A stretch of 64,000 nt of DNA from Alopecurus myosuroides (lineage: Eukaryota; Streptophyta; Magnoliopsida; Poales; Poaceae), in NCBI GenBank assembly GCA_028641055.1, contig CM054060.1:59371852-59435851 (forward strand), in the 5' to 3' direction. The number at the start of each line of letters is the position of its first letter. The first letter of the stretch is position 1. Of this stretch, positions 20,963-34,052 are shown in pieces. The notes beneath the pieces are model-generated. The model searched no databases and was not told where the DNA came from. It saw only the letters and a list, made by a program, of their open reading frames with translations. A program made the position numbers and the translations under genes.

Positions 20963-23900
20963 ATGGGCAATCATCCGTCTTCCTCAAACACCTTTGAATG
21001 CGTAAGTACCCCATAGTTTGTATAATGATGCTTGATACCCGGATAACCTGTAACCTTGCCTTCTAGAATGACACCCGGATAATTCTTAACTCCCATGCTT
21101 TCTTGATACCATTCACAAATACTCGGATAGCTCATGGTTTCCGAATCTTACTTCTTGCACCTTTTTGCCTTGTGTTTTGCAGGTTGATCCCATGGCTCCC
21201 AAAAGGCAAGGGAAGCAGCCCGCCAAGGCCAAGACCTCTAACTCCATATCTGCCAACTGGGCACGATCCACGGTCACGAAGGCTAAGTTAGAAGAGCTGG
21301 CCGAGTTAGGGATTCTCCCTTCTCAAAAAGATATCCATTGGAGGGTGCCGGGTGATGAGACCCGGCCCACGCCTGCCGACGACGAGGTAATCTGCTTCGT
21401 CGAACACGTGACCCGGGGGTTCCGTCCTCCGGGTCACCCCTTCTTTCGAGATATTCTGAGCCACTATGGCCTCCGGATATTTGACATAGGGCCTAACTCT
21501 ATGCTGAATATTTCCCATTTCATTGTTTTATCCGAGTCATACTTGTGCACTCCGCCAAGTTTGGCTCTCTTTATCGAACTCTTCCAGTGCAAGCCATGCC
21601 GCGAAAGCGGTGACGGAGCGCTTCTCACTTGCGGCGGGGTATCCATCCAACGCCGTAAGAACTCACCGATGCCAACCCTTAATCTGAATTCCCACGTCAA
21701 GCACTGGCAGTTATTCTTCTTTTACTGCCACGACACCTCCCCACCCGGCGAGAAGAAACTGCCGGGTTACTCGGAAGGCCTCCTCGACATTTCCGAGAAA
21801 TTCAACGCTTTCGCCCCTGACTCGGACAGGGAGGCAATCCAGCCCCTTCTCTCAAAAATATCTGTCTTATCCGCCCAAGGTCTCCTTGGGCTCAATCTGG
21901 TCAAGACATGGGTGGATTTCCGGATCCAACCCAACTCTATCCGCACAAAGCTTATGTGCGATTACTCGGGGCATACCACGGACGCACTCCGGTATTCCTC
22001 CAAGAACTACCCAGCCGGCGACACCAACAAAACCATCAAGGGCTTCTTGACGGAAAGGTTGGAAGTGATCAAGAACATCGCCGGGTTGCCGCCATACACC
22101 CGGGAAAATCCAGCCCCAGCGGTAAGACTCGATACATGTAACCTTATTCACACGCCTTTGACTTGATACAACTGCCGATTCTCACCTTCCTGTTTTTATC
22201 TCAGGCTGATGACGCTTTCTGGAACGTTGAAACCTCTCCTACTACCGAAGACCCGGAGGAAGAAGACGAGCCGGCTGACAATGATGAAGGTATTTATCCG
22301 AATCTTGTGTCATCTTCGCTTGCATAAATTTCCTCTCATTTAACTTTTTCCATCGATACATACTCGGCTTGTAGGGCTGGAGGACGAAGATGAGAAGGAT
22401 GAGGAGGACCCCGAGGCCACCGAGTCCGATCAAGAAATAACAGTCGGGGCCAAGAGGAAGGCCAGAGGAGTGGTGTTCAAGGTTCCTTATTCCACCATGT
22501 CTTCCGAACCCTACTCTTTTGATAACATGCACAGACTTAACCAATAGCTATCCAACTCATCGCACTTGAAGGACTCTCTCCCGACCAAGCGTAGGGTGAC
22601 CCGGAGTTCACCGGGCGACGATCCCCTAAACCCGGGTATGTCCACCTCGCCTAACCGTCGGGCCGGTACTCCTCCTCCTCGCCCTTCCAAATCTCCTCAG
22701 CGTCACCCCTCCCCCAACCATCCTTTGGCCGGGCAGCTCCGGGTTCCGCTATCAACTACTATGACAATCTCATCGGCCTCCAGTAGTGAACTCCCGCCGG
22801 ATTACGCTGTGAACACCGGGTAAGTCTTTGCTACATGATGCCCTTACATACCTGATAACTTTCAACTACTCTTGATAACTGCTTTTCTCCTTTTTCCTTA
22901 GCGCCCAAGTCACACTTAGTGACCCGGAGAACATGGAAACAGATAACCGGGGAACGAAGGAGCCGACTGATGATGTAGACGCCGCGACAGGCGGTGAGGC
23001 TGGAGACGGCCAGGGACAAGGCCCCTTTGGTGACCCGGCTCACCAGGAAGCCGGGTCTCCAAAGTCATCCGAGGACGTGGATGAGGAGATTGAGATCCAA
23101 GAGACGAGGACGGGTTCCCCAAACCCGGAGACCCAGACGGTCCGGGTCTCGACCCCAATGTCAGGAAAAACTCTTCATCCAGACGATCAAGCTGCCGACT
23201 CTTCCGGCGTCGGGCCCGAAGACATGACATTCTCCCAAATGCTTAGTGCCCTTTACACCTTGAGGGCCGATGAAGAGAATATCCTGGAAGCTTTGATAGC
23301 AAAACATGAGGTAAATCCGAATAACATTGCTTGTATCCTTATCTAGTCCCCAAGTTCCAGGTGAATTTCTTGATAATTTGCTTGGAACTTCATAGTGTGT
23401 CCGACTAATTATTTCCTGTATCTCCACCCAGGCTTTCGTGACCCAGTCTAAGAAGAAATTGGCTAAGGCCACCAAGCTCATTGGAAAGGAGGTGGCTTTG
23501 CGTGAGGCAGCCGAGGCTGAGGCCAGGAGGAGTGGAAAGATCACGAGAAAGTATAGGAGGAGGGCTCATGCAGCCGAAGATAATCTGATGAACCTTTCTG
23601 TTCAGATTGCTGATACATATCGCGCCTTGATCGGTATGATTCTTAGTATAATATTCATAATCCCTTTTGATAAATAGCCGGGTTTCCTTACTCGTGTTCT
23701 CATTTCTTTCTGCAGGTCCGGATGAAGTAATGCCGGAGGAAGATGACATTGCCAGGCTGAAAACCATCAAGAACGTTATCCGGCAGCTATGTGCCGGAAC
23801 CAGATGGATCCTCCAAGAAATACGGTGGCCGGGTGTTGGGCATGTCGATCTGAAGAGAATGCTGGACGCCTGCTCCACTATTCCCGAGTGGATTTGGCAT

Positions 23901-24383
23901 TGGAAGCGCTCGTCCTGCCGGGTTGGAGTAACCCGGGGGCTTGCGCTGGCTAAAGCTTATTTCCCTAAGCTCGAGCCAGCCAAGCTTATGGGCGGGTTTC
24001 CGGAATTCAACCGTGATGGGTCCAAGTTTTCCGCTAAGGATTTCAAGGCCATCCAGAAGGAAGTTCGTTACCCAGCCAGCGTGATTGCCGACGGCTTGGA
24101 TGTCAATTCCATTGTCCCTGCATATGATGCTGATGGTGAAGCGGTTAAGTCGGACCTTCCCAAGCCGTACGATATGCTAGCCCGGTGGAAGGAGGAAGCT
24201 GCCAAGTTGAGGGAGGAAGCCGCAAAGAAGAAGGCCAAAGCCGACTCCACGCCTGCTACCTCCACACCCGTCGTCCCTCCTCCTGCACGAGCCGGCGCTG
24301 CTGCTGATCCAGGTGTTGCTGCTACCAAGGGTAATAGCAAGGGCAAGGAGAAGATGGATGCCGCAGCCCAGAATGCCAAGTGA
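20963..24383 (+). CDS. Antisense multi-exon gene of E (Transposase_28/plant-mobile-type protein)
   Basis: Opposite strand to gag-pol. Coding exons inferred from GT-AG sites with consistent phase: 20963-21001, 21183-22121, 22205-22289, 22375-22819, 22902-23310, 23432-23633, 23716-24383; sum 2787 nt, about 928 residues. The small first exon joins in frame to GTTGATCCCATGGCT; if it is not used, the start is ATG 21192. The N-terminal domain (exon 2) has WRVPGDE, FVEHVTRGFRPP, HPFFRDILSHYGLRI and NISHFIVLSESYL, which I recognise as the gypsy-type transposon (PF04195-like) domain. Next come an acidic/proline-rich middle, a coiled-coil stretch (KKLAKATKLIGKEVALREAAEAEARR) and a basic tail. One in-frame TAG at 22545-22547 (CAA-TAG-CTA). 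Function unknown; not needed for known retrotransposition steps. Related to 50500-55295 in D. Confidence 0.8.
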
Positions 24384-25418
24384 TACCTGCTACCTGATGC
24401 CGTTTTGTATGCGTCACTCGGCCAATGGGCCGTTTAAACAATCATTTTTTTGATGGTGCGCCTGTGCACCTTTGATACTAGTACTGAAATTTGTAATGCA
24501 CTTTAAGTTCTTGATACACCTTGTGCTTCTTCTGAACGTTTAAATTTATCTACTTTTGAGCCCACTTGTTCTTGATATCCGACTTTCTTTATGGTTCCTT
24601 TTGTGAGACTTGGTTTCCGAGTTTCATGGGTTTTGACAAGCGGACTTTTCTCTAAGTCCCCAAGTCCCCCAGACTCGGATGTTTGGGTTTTTTGAGTTTT
24701 AGCAACTGAGCAACTTTATCTTTTTCAAAGTCCTCAGTCCCCAAGGCCCGAAATTCCGAGTCTGGGATGTGTGGTCTTTCCAAGAGAACAAGTTGTTTGC
24801 TGCTAAGCCCCAACCCAGAGCCGTTTCACATAGGTTTTGAAGTTATGCTTGATAAATGTTGAGTTTCCGGCTGTTAGCCCTGTACTCTGCATAGCTTGTG
24901 GTTTGGATGACCCTTTTGACTATCTTGTACTATAAGCCGGCTTTCGCGTGGATATCATGTTGTTACGTCTATACGAAAACAGGGTCAGGCAAGTCCCATT
25001 GGGCTTCATAGCTGATTGTAATCGTAAGCGAGCAAATCATGCCACTTTAGTGCGAGTCACATCGAGCTTAAGTAAGAAAAGTCAAGAAAATTTTGGCTCC
25101 TTTGTCCGGTTATAAGATTGCAGCCGTACTCGTTTGCGAGTAATCGGCCCTTATAACTCATAGGCATCAAGGCCGGGTCATTGAGTTTGTAACTGTGCTA
25201 TTCGAGCAATCATCCCCCAAGACCTAAATATATGCAACATACCAAGAGTGAAGAACATACGAATAACCGCCTCTTTATTTGATATGAGAAAGTTAGGTCA
25301 GCAAGCCGCCTCATTAAAAACCCATCCAGTCCCCAAGGGTACCCTAGATAGGAAAAGAGTGCGTCTGGAACCTGCTGCCTGTTACATCGTGCAATTCCAC
25401 TTGTCAATACAATCTATA
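24384..25418. other. Spacer between convergent antisense gene and pol of E
   Basis: About 1 kb with no supported frame. The antisense gene's 3' end enters from the left, pol's 3' end from the right. T-rich segments after 24440 and phrases such as AATTTGTAATGCAC (near 24490) could carry a polyadenylation signal for the antisense transcript, but no canonical AATAAA is obvious there. Confidence 0.6.
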
Positions 25419-28400
25419 CTAAGTATAGTAGGGACGTAGCTGGGCCACGTTCCATGGTCTGTCTCTTTCTTGCATAGATGAAGTGGTATGAGCGGTGTCG
25501 TTAACTGTAGCCGACTCTTCCCTTGCGTCTATCAAGTAATATGATCCGTTGTGCATATTCCGACTTATGATAAATGGTCCTTCCCATGGAGGTGATAACT
25601 TGTGTTTTCCTTCGTTTGACTATACCAGGCGTAGAACCAGGTCTCCTTCCTGAAAGACCCGGGTTTTCACGCGCCGGCTATGATACCTCCGTAAATCTTG
25701 CTGGTATATGGCTGATCTTTCCAGTGCTTGTTCCCTTTGCTCTTCTAACATATCTACGACGTCCTGCTGGGTCTTCTCGTTATCTACCTCGACGTAAGCC
25801 GAGACTCGAGGTGAATCATGGATGATATCACTCGGCAACACCACCTCTGCACCATAAACCATGAAAAACGGTGTCATCTGAGTGGATCTGTTAGGTGTTG
25901 TGTTGATACCCCAAACCACTGCAGGTAATTCTTCAACCCATGCACCAGCAGCTCTGACACAAGGAACTCGCAATCGTGGCTTTAATCCACGAAGCAATTC
26001 TTGATTTGCCCTCTCCACTTGTCCATTAGCCTGTGGATGGGCTACTGAAGCTACGTCAAGCCGGATTACATTGTTACCACAAAATTTCTCCATCTCACCA
26101 AGGGACATATTGGTTCCATTGTCGGTAATTATGCTATGGGGATACCCGAACCGATAGATAATCCTTTTCAAAAACTTGACTGCTGTAATTGCTTCACAGT
26201 TGGTAACTGGCATAACCTCAATCCACTTGGTGAACTTGTCAATGGCCACCAAGAGGTGCGTCTTTTTGCAAGGTGACATGTGAAAGGGGCCAACCATGTC
26301 CATACCCCAAACAGCAAACGGCCAAGTTAACGGGATAGTCCGTAGTTCCATAGCCGGCACATGGGTTTGGCGAGCATACCTTTGACATCCATCACACCTT
26401 GCCACCAAGCGCTCCGCGTCTGCTAGGGCCGTGAGACAGAAAAAACCATGTCGATAAGCTTTGGCCACAAGAGATCTTGTGGATGCATGATGCCCACAAT
26501 CACCTTCATGGATTTCCTTGAGGATTTGTCGGCCTTCTTCTGGTGCTACACAGCGCAAAAAGACTCCTGCTGCGCTTCTCTTGTATAACTCTCCATTGAT
26601 GATAGAATATCCTTTTGCTCGCCTCAGGATTTGTCTTGCTAATACTTCCTGCTGTGGTAACTCGCCCCGTGATAGGTAAGCCAAGAACGGCTCTGTCCAC
26701 TCGGGAACAGCGCGTACTGTGGCCACGAGCTCCAAATCCGGGTCTTGATTTGCCAGTTCTTCCTCAGACTCGGTTTTAACTGATGGTCGCCATAGTTCGT
26801 CCAGGAAAACATTAGGTGGAACCGGCTCTCTGCGCGAGCCGAGTCTGGCAAGTGCATCCGCTGCCTCATTTTTTCTTCTGTCTATGTGCTCCACCTCATA
26901 CCCGGAGAAACATCCGGCAACTCTATCAACTTCTCTGCGGTATGCTGCCATAGTTGCATCTTTTCTATCCCATGTTCCTGAGACCTGCTGCACCACGAGG
27001 TCCGAATCTCCAAAGCATCGTATCCTCTTAATGTTCATTTCCTTGGCTACCTTTAAGCCGTGCAATACGGCCTCATACTCGGCCACGTTGTTGGAACAAT
27101 CAAAGTGAATCTGTAGCACGTAACTCAATTTGTCTCCTTTGGGTGATGTTAGCACTACTCCAGCTCCTGATCCCTCGTATTGCTTGGATCCATCAAAGTG
27201 CATGATCCAAGACTCGGAGTTTGGAACCATGGTGGGCATGCCTTTGTGCGTCCAATCGTTAACGAAATCGACCAGAGCCTGAGATTTGATTGATGACCTG
27301 GGCTCGTAGTTGATGTGATAATCCCCCATCTCCATCGCCCATTTGGCTATTCTTCCTGTTGCATCCGAGTTTCTGATGATATCCGACATTGGTATCGAAC
27401 TAACCACTGTTATGGGGTGCTCCTGGAAATACGGCTTCAGTTTCCGGCTAGCCATAAAGACCCCGAAAACCAGCTTTTGCCAATGCGGATAGCGCTGCTT
27501 TGCCTCTGATAATACCTCGCTGACGTAATAGACCGGTCTCTGAACCGGGTAACCTTTCCCATCCTCTTTACGTTCCACAACAACTACCGCGCTAACGGCT
27601 CGGGGGCCAGCTGCTACATATAGCAACATGGGCTCTTTAGGACCCGAGGCCGCTAGGACTGGTGCTTCAGATAACTGCTTCTTTAGTGCTTCGAACGCTT
27701 CATCCGCCTCCTGATCCCATACGAATTTATCGGATTTCTTCAAGAGCCGGTACAAGGGTATTGCTTTTTCCCCGAGTCTGGATATAAATCGGCTCAAGGC
27801 TGCTACACAGCCCGTGAGCTTTTGGACATGCTTCAAATTTTCCGGCTTTTCCAGATTTTGGATAGCTTTGATTTTATCCGGGTTTGCCTCAATTCCTCTC
27901 TCGGAAACGATAAAGCCGAGTAATTTCCTAGCTGGAACTCCGAACACGCACTTTGTCGGATTAAGCTTCATCTGATACCTCCTCAATTTCTTGAACGTTT
28001 TCGTTAGATCATCGATAAATGTCTCCGCCTTCCTGGTCTTGATAACCACATCATCCACATAAGCATGGACGTTGCGTCCGATTTGGTCCTCGAAGCACTT
28101 CTGGATACACCGTTGATAAGTTGCGCCAGCGTTCTTCAACCCAAATGTCATGGTTTTGTAACAGAAAGCCCCAAAAGGGGTTATAAATGATATTTTCTCC
28201 CAATCTTCCCTCTTGAGTTTGATCTGATGATACCCGAAATATGCGTCTAAAAAGCATAATAGGTCACTTCCAGCCACTGCGTCTATGATCTGATCTATCC
28301 TCGGTAGCGCGAACGGATCCTTTGGGCAATGTTTGTTAAGACTCGTGTAATCAATGCACATCCTCCACTCATTGGTCTTTTTCATTACGAGAACCGGGTT

Positions 28401-29292
28401 CGCTAACCAGTCCGGGTGAAATACTTCCATGATAAAGCCGGCTGTTAGCAAGCGAGCGATTTCTTCTCCTATTGCTTTCCTTCTTTCCTCGTTCATCTTT
28501 CTCAAGCCTTGCTTCACAGGCTTTGACTTGGGATCTACGTGTAAACAGTGCTCTGCCAATTCTGTGGGGATACCCGGCATGTCGCTAGGCGTCCAGGCGA
28601 ACACATCCGTATTAGAACGGATAAACTCCACAAGTGCCTTCTCCTGCTCGTTGTCCAGGTTAGACCCTATAGCAAACTGCTTAGAGGGATCGCCTTCAAC
28701 AAAAGCTATCATCTTGGTATCCTGCGCTGCTTTGAATTTTGCTCTCTCATCTTCGGTGTTCGGCCTTTTCAATGCTGTTCTGTCATCCGGGTCTACTTGA
28801 GACCGGTAATACTTGAGTTCTTCTTTTCTGCAAGCCTGCTCAGCCATTACTGAATCTCCTTCATCGCACTCAGCCGCTATATCCCGGCTTCCATGTATGG
28901 TAATGGTCTGCTTAGGACCTGGGATCTTTAGCTGCAGATACACATAACACGGCCTAGCCATGAATTTGGCATAAGCCGGCCTTCCGAACAGCGCGTGATA
29001 AGGACTGCGCAACTTGACCACCTCGAAAGTGAGCCACTCAACTCAATAATTGTCCTTTGATTCTCCGAAAGCTACCTCCAATGCGATTTTTCCCTCGGGG
29101 CACGCTGAGTGACCCGGAACTATCCCGTGAAAGATTGTTGAGCTTTTCTGTAGCTGAGACTCCTTGAGACCCATGCGTAAAAAGGTTTCCCAATATAGGA
29201 TATTGATGCTACTTCCACCGTCCATTAGGACCTTCTTCAACTCATAACCATTAACTTGCGGTGCCACTACTAATGCTAAGACTCCCGGGTGT
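25419..29292 (-). pseudogene. pol of E: protease end, RT, RNase H, archaeal-type RNase H, integrase
   Basis: One minus frame, open from 29042 to 25623 and continuing to its natural end TAG at 25419-25421. Counting from about 29021: protease end (YHALFGRPAYAKFMA, residues 8-22), RT 195-370 with FLDAYFGYHQ and AYVDDVV (321-324), Ty3 RNase H 450-600, second RNase H 605-730 (FDGSK, NNVAEYE, GDSDLVV, NEAADALA), integrase with H-H-C-C finger (HEGDCGHH...CDGC, 838-879) and D-D-E at GMDMVG, TDNGT and QVERAN. Two stops break it: TGA 29043-29045 (probably CGA) and TAG 25620-25622 (probably CAG). The protease active site LMDGGSSINIL lies at about 29190-29225. Element F interrupts it at 29292. Confidence 0.92.
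29288..29292. repeat. Target-site duplication of F (left copy)
   Basis: GGTGT, repeated at 39748-39752. Fixes F at 29293-39747. Confidence 0.95.
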
Positions 29293-32200
29293 TGTCGCAC
29301 CCGGACTTCTAGGGGATACTCACAGTCCGTTAAACAGTAGATAAATGGCTTACGGGGCATACCGGCACCCGCATCTCAATATGAGCAGGCCAACACGTAA
29401 ACGTGTGACAACCATTCTCTTACTATTCATCGTCTGTGCAAACCATCCCGTAGAAATCCAGATACTTCCGTTGACGTACTTCAAAACATACACACATGGT
29501 GTCAACGGCATTGGAACAAGTGATATCACAACAGATCTCTACGACACAAAAGATTGAAATAAGTTGCAAATAGCTCTCATTAGAGCAGAGATAGCAAATA
29601 CAATCATCCAGAGGAGACATGTCCCAACAATACATCATTACATCACAGCGGAAGCATCCAAAATGTCTGAGTACATACAAGATCCAAATAGGCCTAAGAG
29701 GCCGGAAACGAAAAGACGGAGCCCATCCACGAAGTCTCGGATCCTGCCCGGGTCCGCTATCTACTCGTCAGCAGTCTCGTCATACTCCACGTAGTAGCCA
29801 CCATGTAGATCCTCGGAAACGTAGTCTGCGGAAACCACAGCCCCAAAGGGGTCAGTACATAAACGTACTGGCAAGCAAGACTCACAGTTCACCAAAGTGT
29901 AACCCGTCAACACCAAGCACAGATGCTTTGGGTTCAACGGAAAGAAGGGGATATATAAAAGATGCTGCAACTGGCTGCTCTAACCAACTACAGAGTTACT
30001 ACCACTTCCGGCTAACAGAAAGGAGATAAGATCGCGTATCGTAACCAACTATAGCTAACTCCAAACAAACCCATCCTGGATCTCGCCCCTTATCCCAAGA
30101 AGCAATCCTAGGATAACTCACACAGTTGGATTAATGATGGTTCAGATTATTGTGTCAATAAGCCTATTACTAGTCAAGTTGTTAATCATTGGGTGTAAGG
30201 TTGTTTAATCATTAGGTTTAAGTTGTCCTGAGTACTTGTTAGCCAGTACTTTCACCAAGTAGTCCATAACCGCGGAAAACACGGCTTCTCGAGAAGATTT
30301 ATCCCTGCAGGGTTGCACCAATTTGTCCGTACACGCAAGAATAACCCGCCAGATGGGATGCCTCCCACCAAGCGGGGCACTCTACACAACTCAACTCTTC
30401 TTCGCATCAAGCCCAAAGAACCTTGGGCGCACGGCTAATCGAGCCCCGAAGAAAGGGGACCCTCATAGCACTCTAAGAACGTGTCCCCCTATATGCCGAC
30501 TACAAAAGTTCCACCCTGGCCTGGGCTCGCAAAAACATGCATGCGGCAAATGGAAAACACGAACTAAATGAGGCGATTTGGACGAGATGCGAATCGAATC
30601 AAATTGAGGGGGGCGCCCATACTCGCTTCCCACATGCGGTTAGTGCGCTCATCATGGATCAGTAGACAAGACCCTTTTCCTATTAGGGTCGACACTAGCA
30701 GGCCTCAAAACCACACAGGGCCTCCTGCCGGTGCCTTATCATCAAATTATTATTAACAATAACATTAGCATTATTGTTTGATTAAACATCGAGCCCCCAG
30801 AACATAATGAAATAGTAACAGAAAGTAACGGGTAACAGACTCGAGCAAAACAACCCTAAGCATGCTAATAGGACACGGGCACAAGCAATGGTTATAGGTG
30901 TGGAGGTGAGGCAATATCAGGGTTAAGGGATTCATGTGATAGGTTCGTAATAGAAGCAACTATTCATAGGGTAGCAGAATAGACAACGGAAAGTATCGGT
31001 AACCAATGTTGAGAGGAACACGATGGTTCATGTGAGTGAATACTTGCCTGAAAACCCAGTAGCCTGGTACTGAGCTAGATCCTTAGAAGGGGTGTCGTAA
31101 GTATCGTCGGTCTCAACGTCGTCGTGTATCCGAGAAGAAGCAAACAAACAATGCAGAAAGATAAACAATCAATAACATGGCATAGTGCACAAACATGGGA
31201 TGATGCATGACCATTTATTTGATGCATCAAAATAAACTAGTTGATGTGGTAACAACATGATTAAATGGACCCACATGCAACTGAGTTGCATATGAAAAGA
31301 CCATGAATTATGGTTGAATTAATTGTTTTACAACTAAGCAACATGTGAAAGTGGATTAGCATGATGCATGGATGAGGAAAACAACAAAATAACAACAATA
31401 GAAGCAATTGGAAATAAGGTTTACCAAGTTTGGAAATTCATTCATTAAGTTAGGAAATTTTGGTTCCTTAAAGGTGTCACACAAACATTTGTTGTTTTCA
31501 TCAAGTTTAATTGTTCAAAACAGATAACAAAGTTTATATTTGATAAGAACACACAATTTTGGGTGGATTACATGTTTCACTTGTTGAAAAAGGATTTCAA
31601 ATAAATTATTTATGAATTAAACAAGTTTAAGCAAGAATTAAATGAATTTAATTCAAACATGAACTTATTTGAATTTTTATTTGTGCAAAACATTAAGTGC
31701 GATTCATATTTGAAAAGGTTATGCTTTTGTGGGTTGAAAACATATTTTATATGTCCCAAAAGAATTTGTTTTGATCAAGTTATGAATTTGACAATGTTAA
31801 ATGATTTAAACAAGGTTTAAATCATTTAACCAATTTTAAGTATTCAAAACATGAAACAAATTTTATATTTGAAAAGTTTGTTTAATTTTGCATGGAAAAC
31901 ATATTTTATTTGTTGAAATTGGATTTAAAATGAGCAAGTTATTATTTTGGCAATTTTAAATGCATTAAACAAGGAACAGTTGTTTTCAGCAATTTAAATT
32001 ATTCAAAACAGCAAACAAAATTTATATTTGGAAAGTACATGAAAAGTTGATTGGAAAACACATTTAGTTTGTGGAATTTGGAATTTTTATGAACAAGTTA
32101 TGAATTTTGCAAAATTAAGTGATTTAAACAAGAATTCAAATGTTTCACCAATTTAAAATATTCAAAACAGTAAACAAATTTTATATTTGGATAGAACATT

Positions 32201-34052
32201 TAATTTGGTACAGAAAACATATTAAAAATGTTAAATTTGGAGTTGGGATGAATTACTTATGCATTTTACAAGTTAAGGTGCAAATATGGCATTTTTAATT
32301 CATTAGGGACTTGGAAATAATTTTACAGGGGTTTGGAATTAATTACCAGGGGCCTATGTGTGATTCTGAGAAGTTATGTGACCAAAACAATTGGAAATAA
32401 AAAATGTTGGTTTTATTGAGGGAGGGGGGATTCGAACCCCCCACCTCCTGGCTGCGCATAGGGTGCCTAACCAGTGCGATGGATGCGCTCGGTTGTAACA
32501 GAAGGGTGCGGGGGGGGGGGGGGGTTAAGCTGTTGTGGCGCGGTTTACTGAACCTTTTCTGCATGTACTGAACCTGGTTCAGTTTGCGATCAATGGCAGA
32601 TCGGAGGTCGCCGGAGAGCTGCTGCCGCTGCGGCCATGGGGCGCCGGGCGGGTGCTGTGGGGTGCGGTGGTGACCTAGAGGGGTAGGGAGAGGGAGGAAA
32701 GAAGAGGGGAGGCGGGGGAAGGAGGGGAAGCTCACCTTGGGGCGGACAGGAGCAGGTCGGGCAGGGAGCAGCAGGGGCTTGGCCGGCGGCAAACCTCGAC
32801 GCCGCGGCCGCCGGGAGCCTCCTCGGACCACGACGCCTTCACCAAAGATGGAGTGCGTGATGTGGCGGTTCCATTCCCCTAGCTAGATGAACCTCGAGGT
32901 GGCCGTGGGGCGGCGATCACCGGCGGCAGGAGGAGGGAATTTCGGTGGGGTGTGGAGGTTGCAGAGATACAGAGGGAAGCAGGGAGAAGAGAGGTGGGAG
33001 GAAGAAGATGGCGGCTGGGGGGAGGAAGGAGGAGAAAGGAAGGGTGGGGGGAACCCTAGGGCAGGAGCTTAGGTTTATAGGGAGGGGGGAGAGGAGGACC
33101 ACCGTTGCTGTTCTGCCATGTCGACGTGGTGCCCCTCTGATGACTGCCGTACGAAGAAGAAGGTTAAGCGGGCCTAGGGGAAAAGAAGTGGGCTGGGGTG
33201 GTGTTGGGCTGAGGGTGCTGCTCTCTCTCTCCCTTGATGTTTTAACATTTTTGTTCTATTTTTTTTTGCTGAATTGGAAAAGGAAGAGAAAGGTGAGTTT
33301 TTGGGTTAGCAAAAATATTAGAAAAATTTGGGTTGGCTCCTCAAAGGATTGGTAACCAAATGCAAGTTTGGCATTTCAAATAAGTTGAATTATGGTGCTG
33401 TTTGTAATTTAATTCAAATTGGATGGATTTTATTATTAATTACATTCTTTGAAACAAAATTTTAAATGGCATGAACCTTGGAGTTTGAAATAGAAACAGC
33501 AAATTAGAATGTTTGGTAATTTGCACATATTCAATTGGGGTGTTGTTTGATGATTTGAATTTGAGTTTTGAATGCAATTTATATTAGGTGGATTATTAAA
33601 TGACAAATAAGAGTTGAGCTTATTATTATTTCATGGAAACAATTGGAAGTGTTAATTGAACCATTTTATTTGGAGAGTTTTGTTTTGCAATTTTCATAAT
33701 TTCAACATGGTTGTTGTTTGGAGGAAAATCATAATTGAATTTGAAAAGGGTTTGGTTATTGGATGCATTTTTATAGAAACAACACAACAGTTTTGAAATC
33801 ACACTTTAATGGAAACAAACAATTGTTTTATTTTGAAATATCTTTTTAGAAATTGTAACATCACAAGTATGAAACAAAGGTTTGAAATTTGAGTTGAAAT
33901 TCAAATAGAAAACAAAGGAAAACAAATGAAAACAGTTGGAAAAAAATGAAAACAAGCAAAACAATTGCAATCAACATGATGCCATGATGCCAAACATAAA
34001 ATAACAGAGAGAAAACATTCTAATGGCTGTTTTTCATACTTGGGATGTTACA
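29293..34052 (-). repeat. 3' LTR of F (4760 bp)
   Basis: Plus-strand edges TGTCGCACCCGG and GGGATGTTACA. It has AT-rich arms (31200-32400, 33350-34050) and a GC-rich core (32500-33110). Contained sites: short palindrome CAGTAC-ATAAAC-GTACTG at 29853-29870, tRNA-like module at 32419-32490, a run of 15 G at 32510-32524, and a minus-strand TATA box CTATAAACC at 33071-33080. Frames in the GC core are compositional artefacts. Confidence 0.93.
32419..32490 (-). other. tRNA-like module in F 3' LTR
   Basis: Minus strand: an A-box-like TGGTTAGGCACC (32473-32462), then after 23 nt a perfect B box GGTTCGAATCC (32438-32428) in a five-base T-arm stem GGGGG/CCCCC, followed by CTCCCTCA where an acceptor strand would be. 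No complementary 5' acceptor strand and no clean anticodon arm is seen, so it is not a working tRNA gene. The second copy is at 38110-38180. Confidence 0.6.

Larger units (their letters stand above)
19530..29292 (-). mobile_element. Tat-like Gypsy element E, 3' portion
   Basis: Minus-strand element spanning 19530-40611 when F is removed (about 10.6 kb of E). This portion holds the 3' LTR, the antisense gene and most of pol. TSD GCCGC at 19525-19529 and 40612-40616 is perfect. LTRs of 474 and 475 bp differ by about eight substitutions and one indel by eye (about 1.7%). Lineage: a second, archaeal-type RNase H, a tRNA-Lys-type PBS and an antisense ORF are hallmarks of plant Tat elements. Confidence 0.92.

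Noticed and set aside
20963..24383. Captured host gene as explanation of the antisense gene in E
   Set aside because: D carries a homologous gene at the same position and orientation, so it is better read as an inherited element gene than a recent capture.
32419..32490. Functional tRNA gene in the F LTR
   Set aside because: A and B boxes are present, but the 5' acceptor strand and anticodon arm do not pair; kept only as a tRNA-like module.
32343..33102. Overlapping Pro/Arg-rich and Gly-rich ORFs in the GC core of the F LTR (also 38158-38797)
   Set aside because: Present on both strands at once, repeated in both LTRs, low complexity; the C-terminal QEVGGSNPPS comes from the tRNA-like B box. 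No domain.
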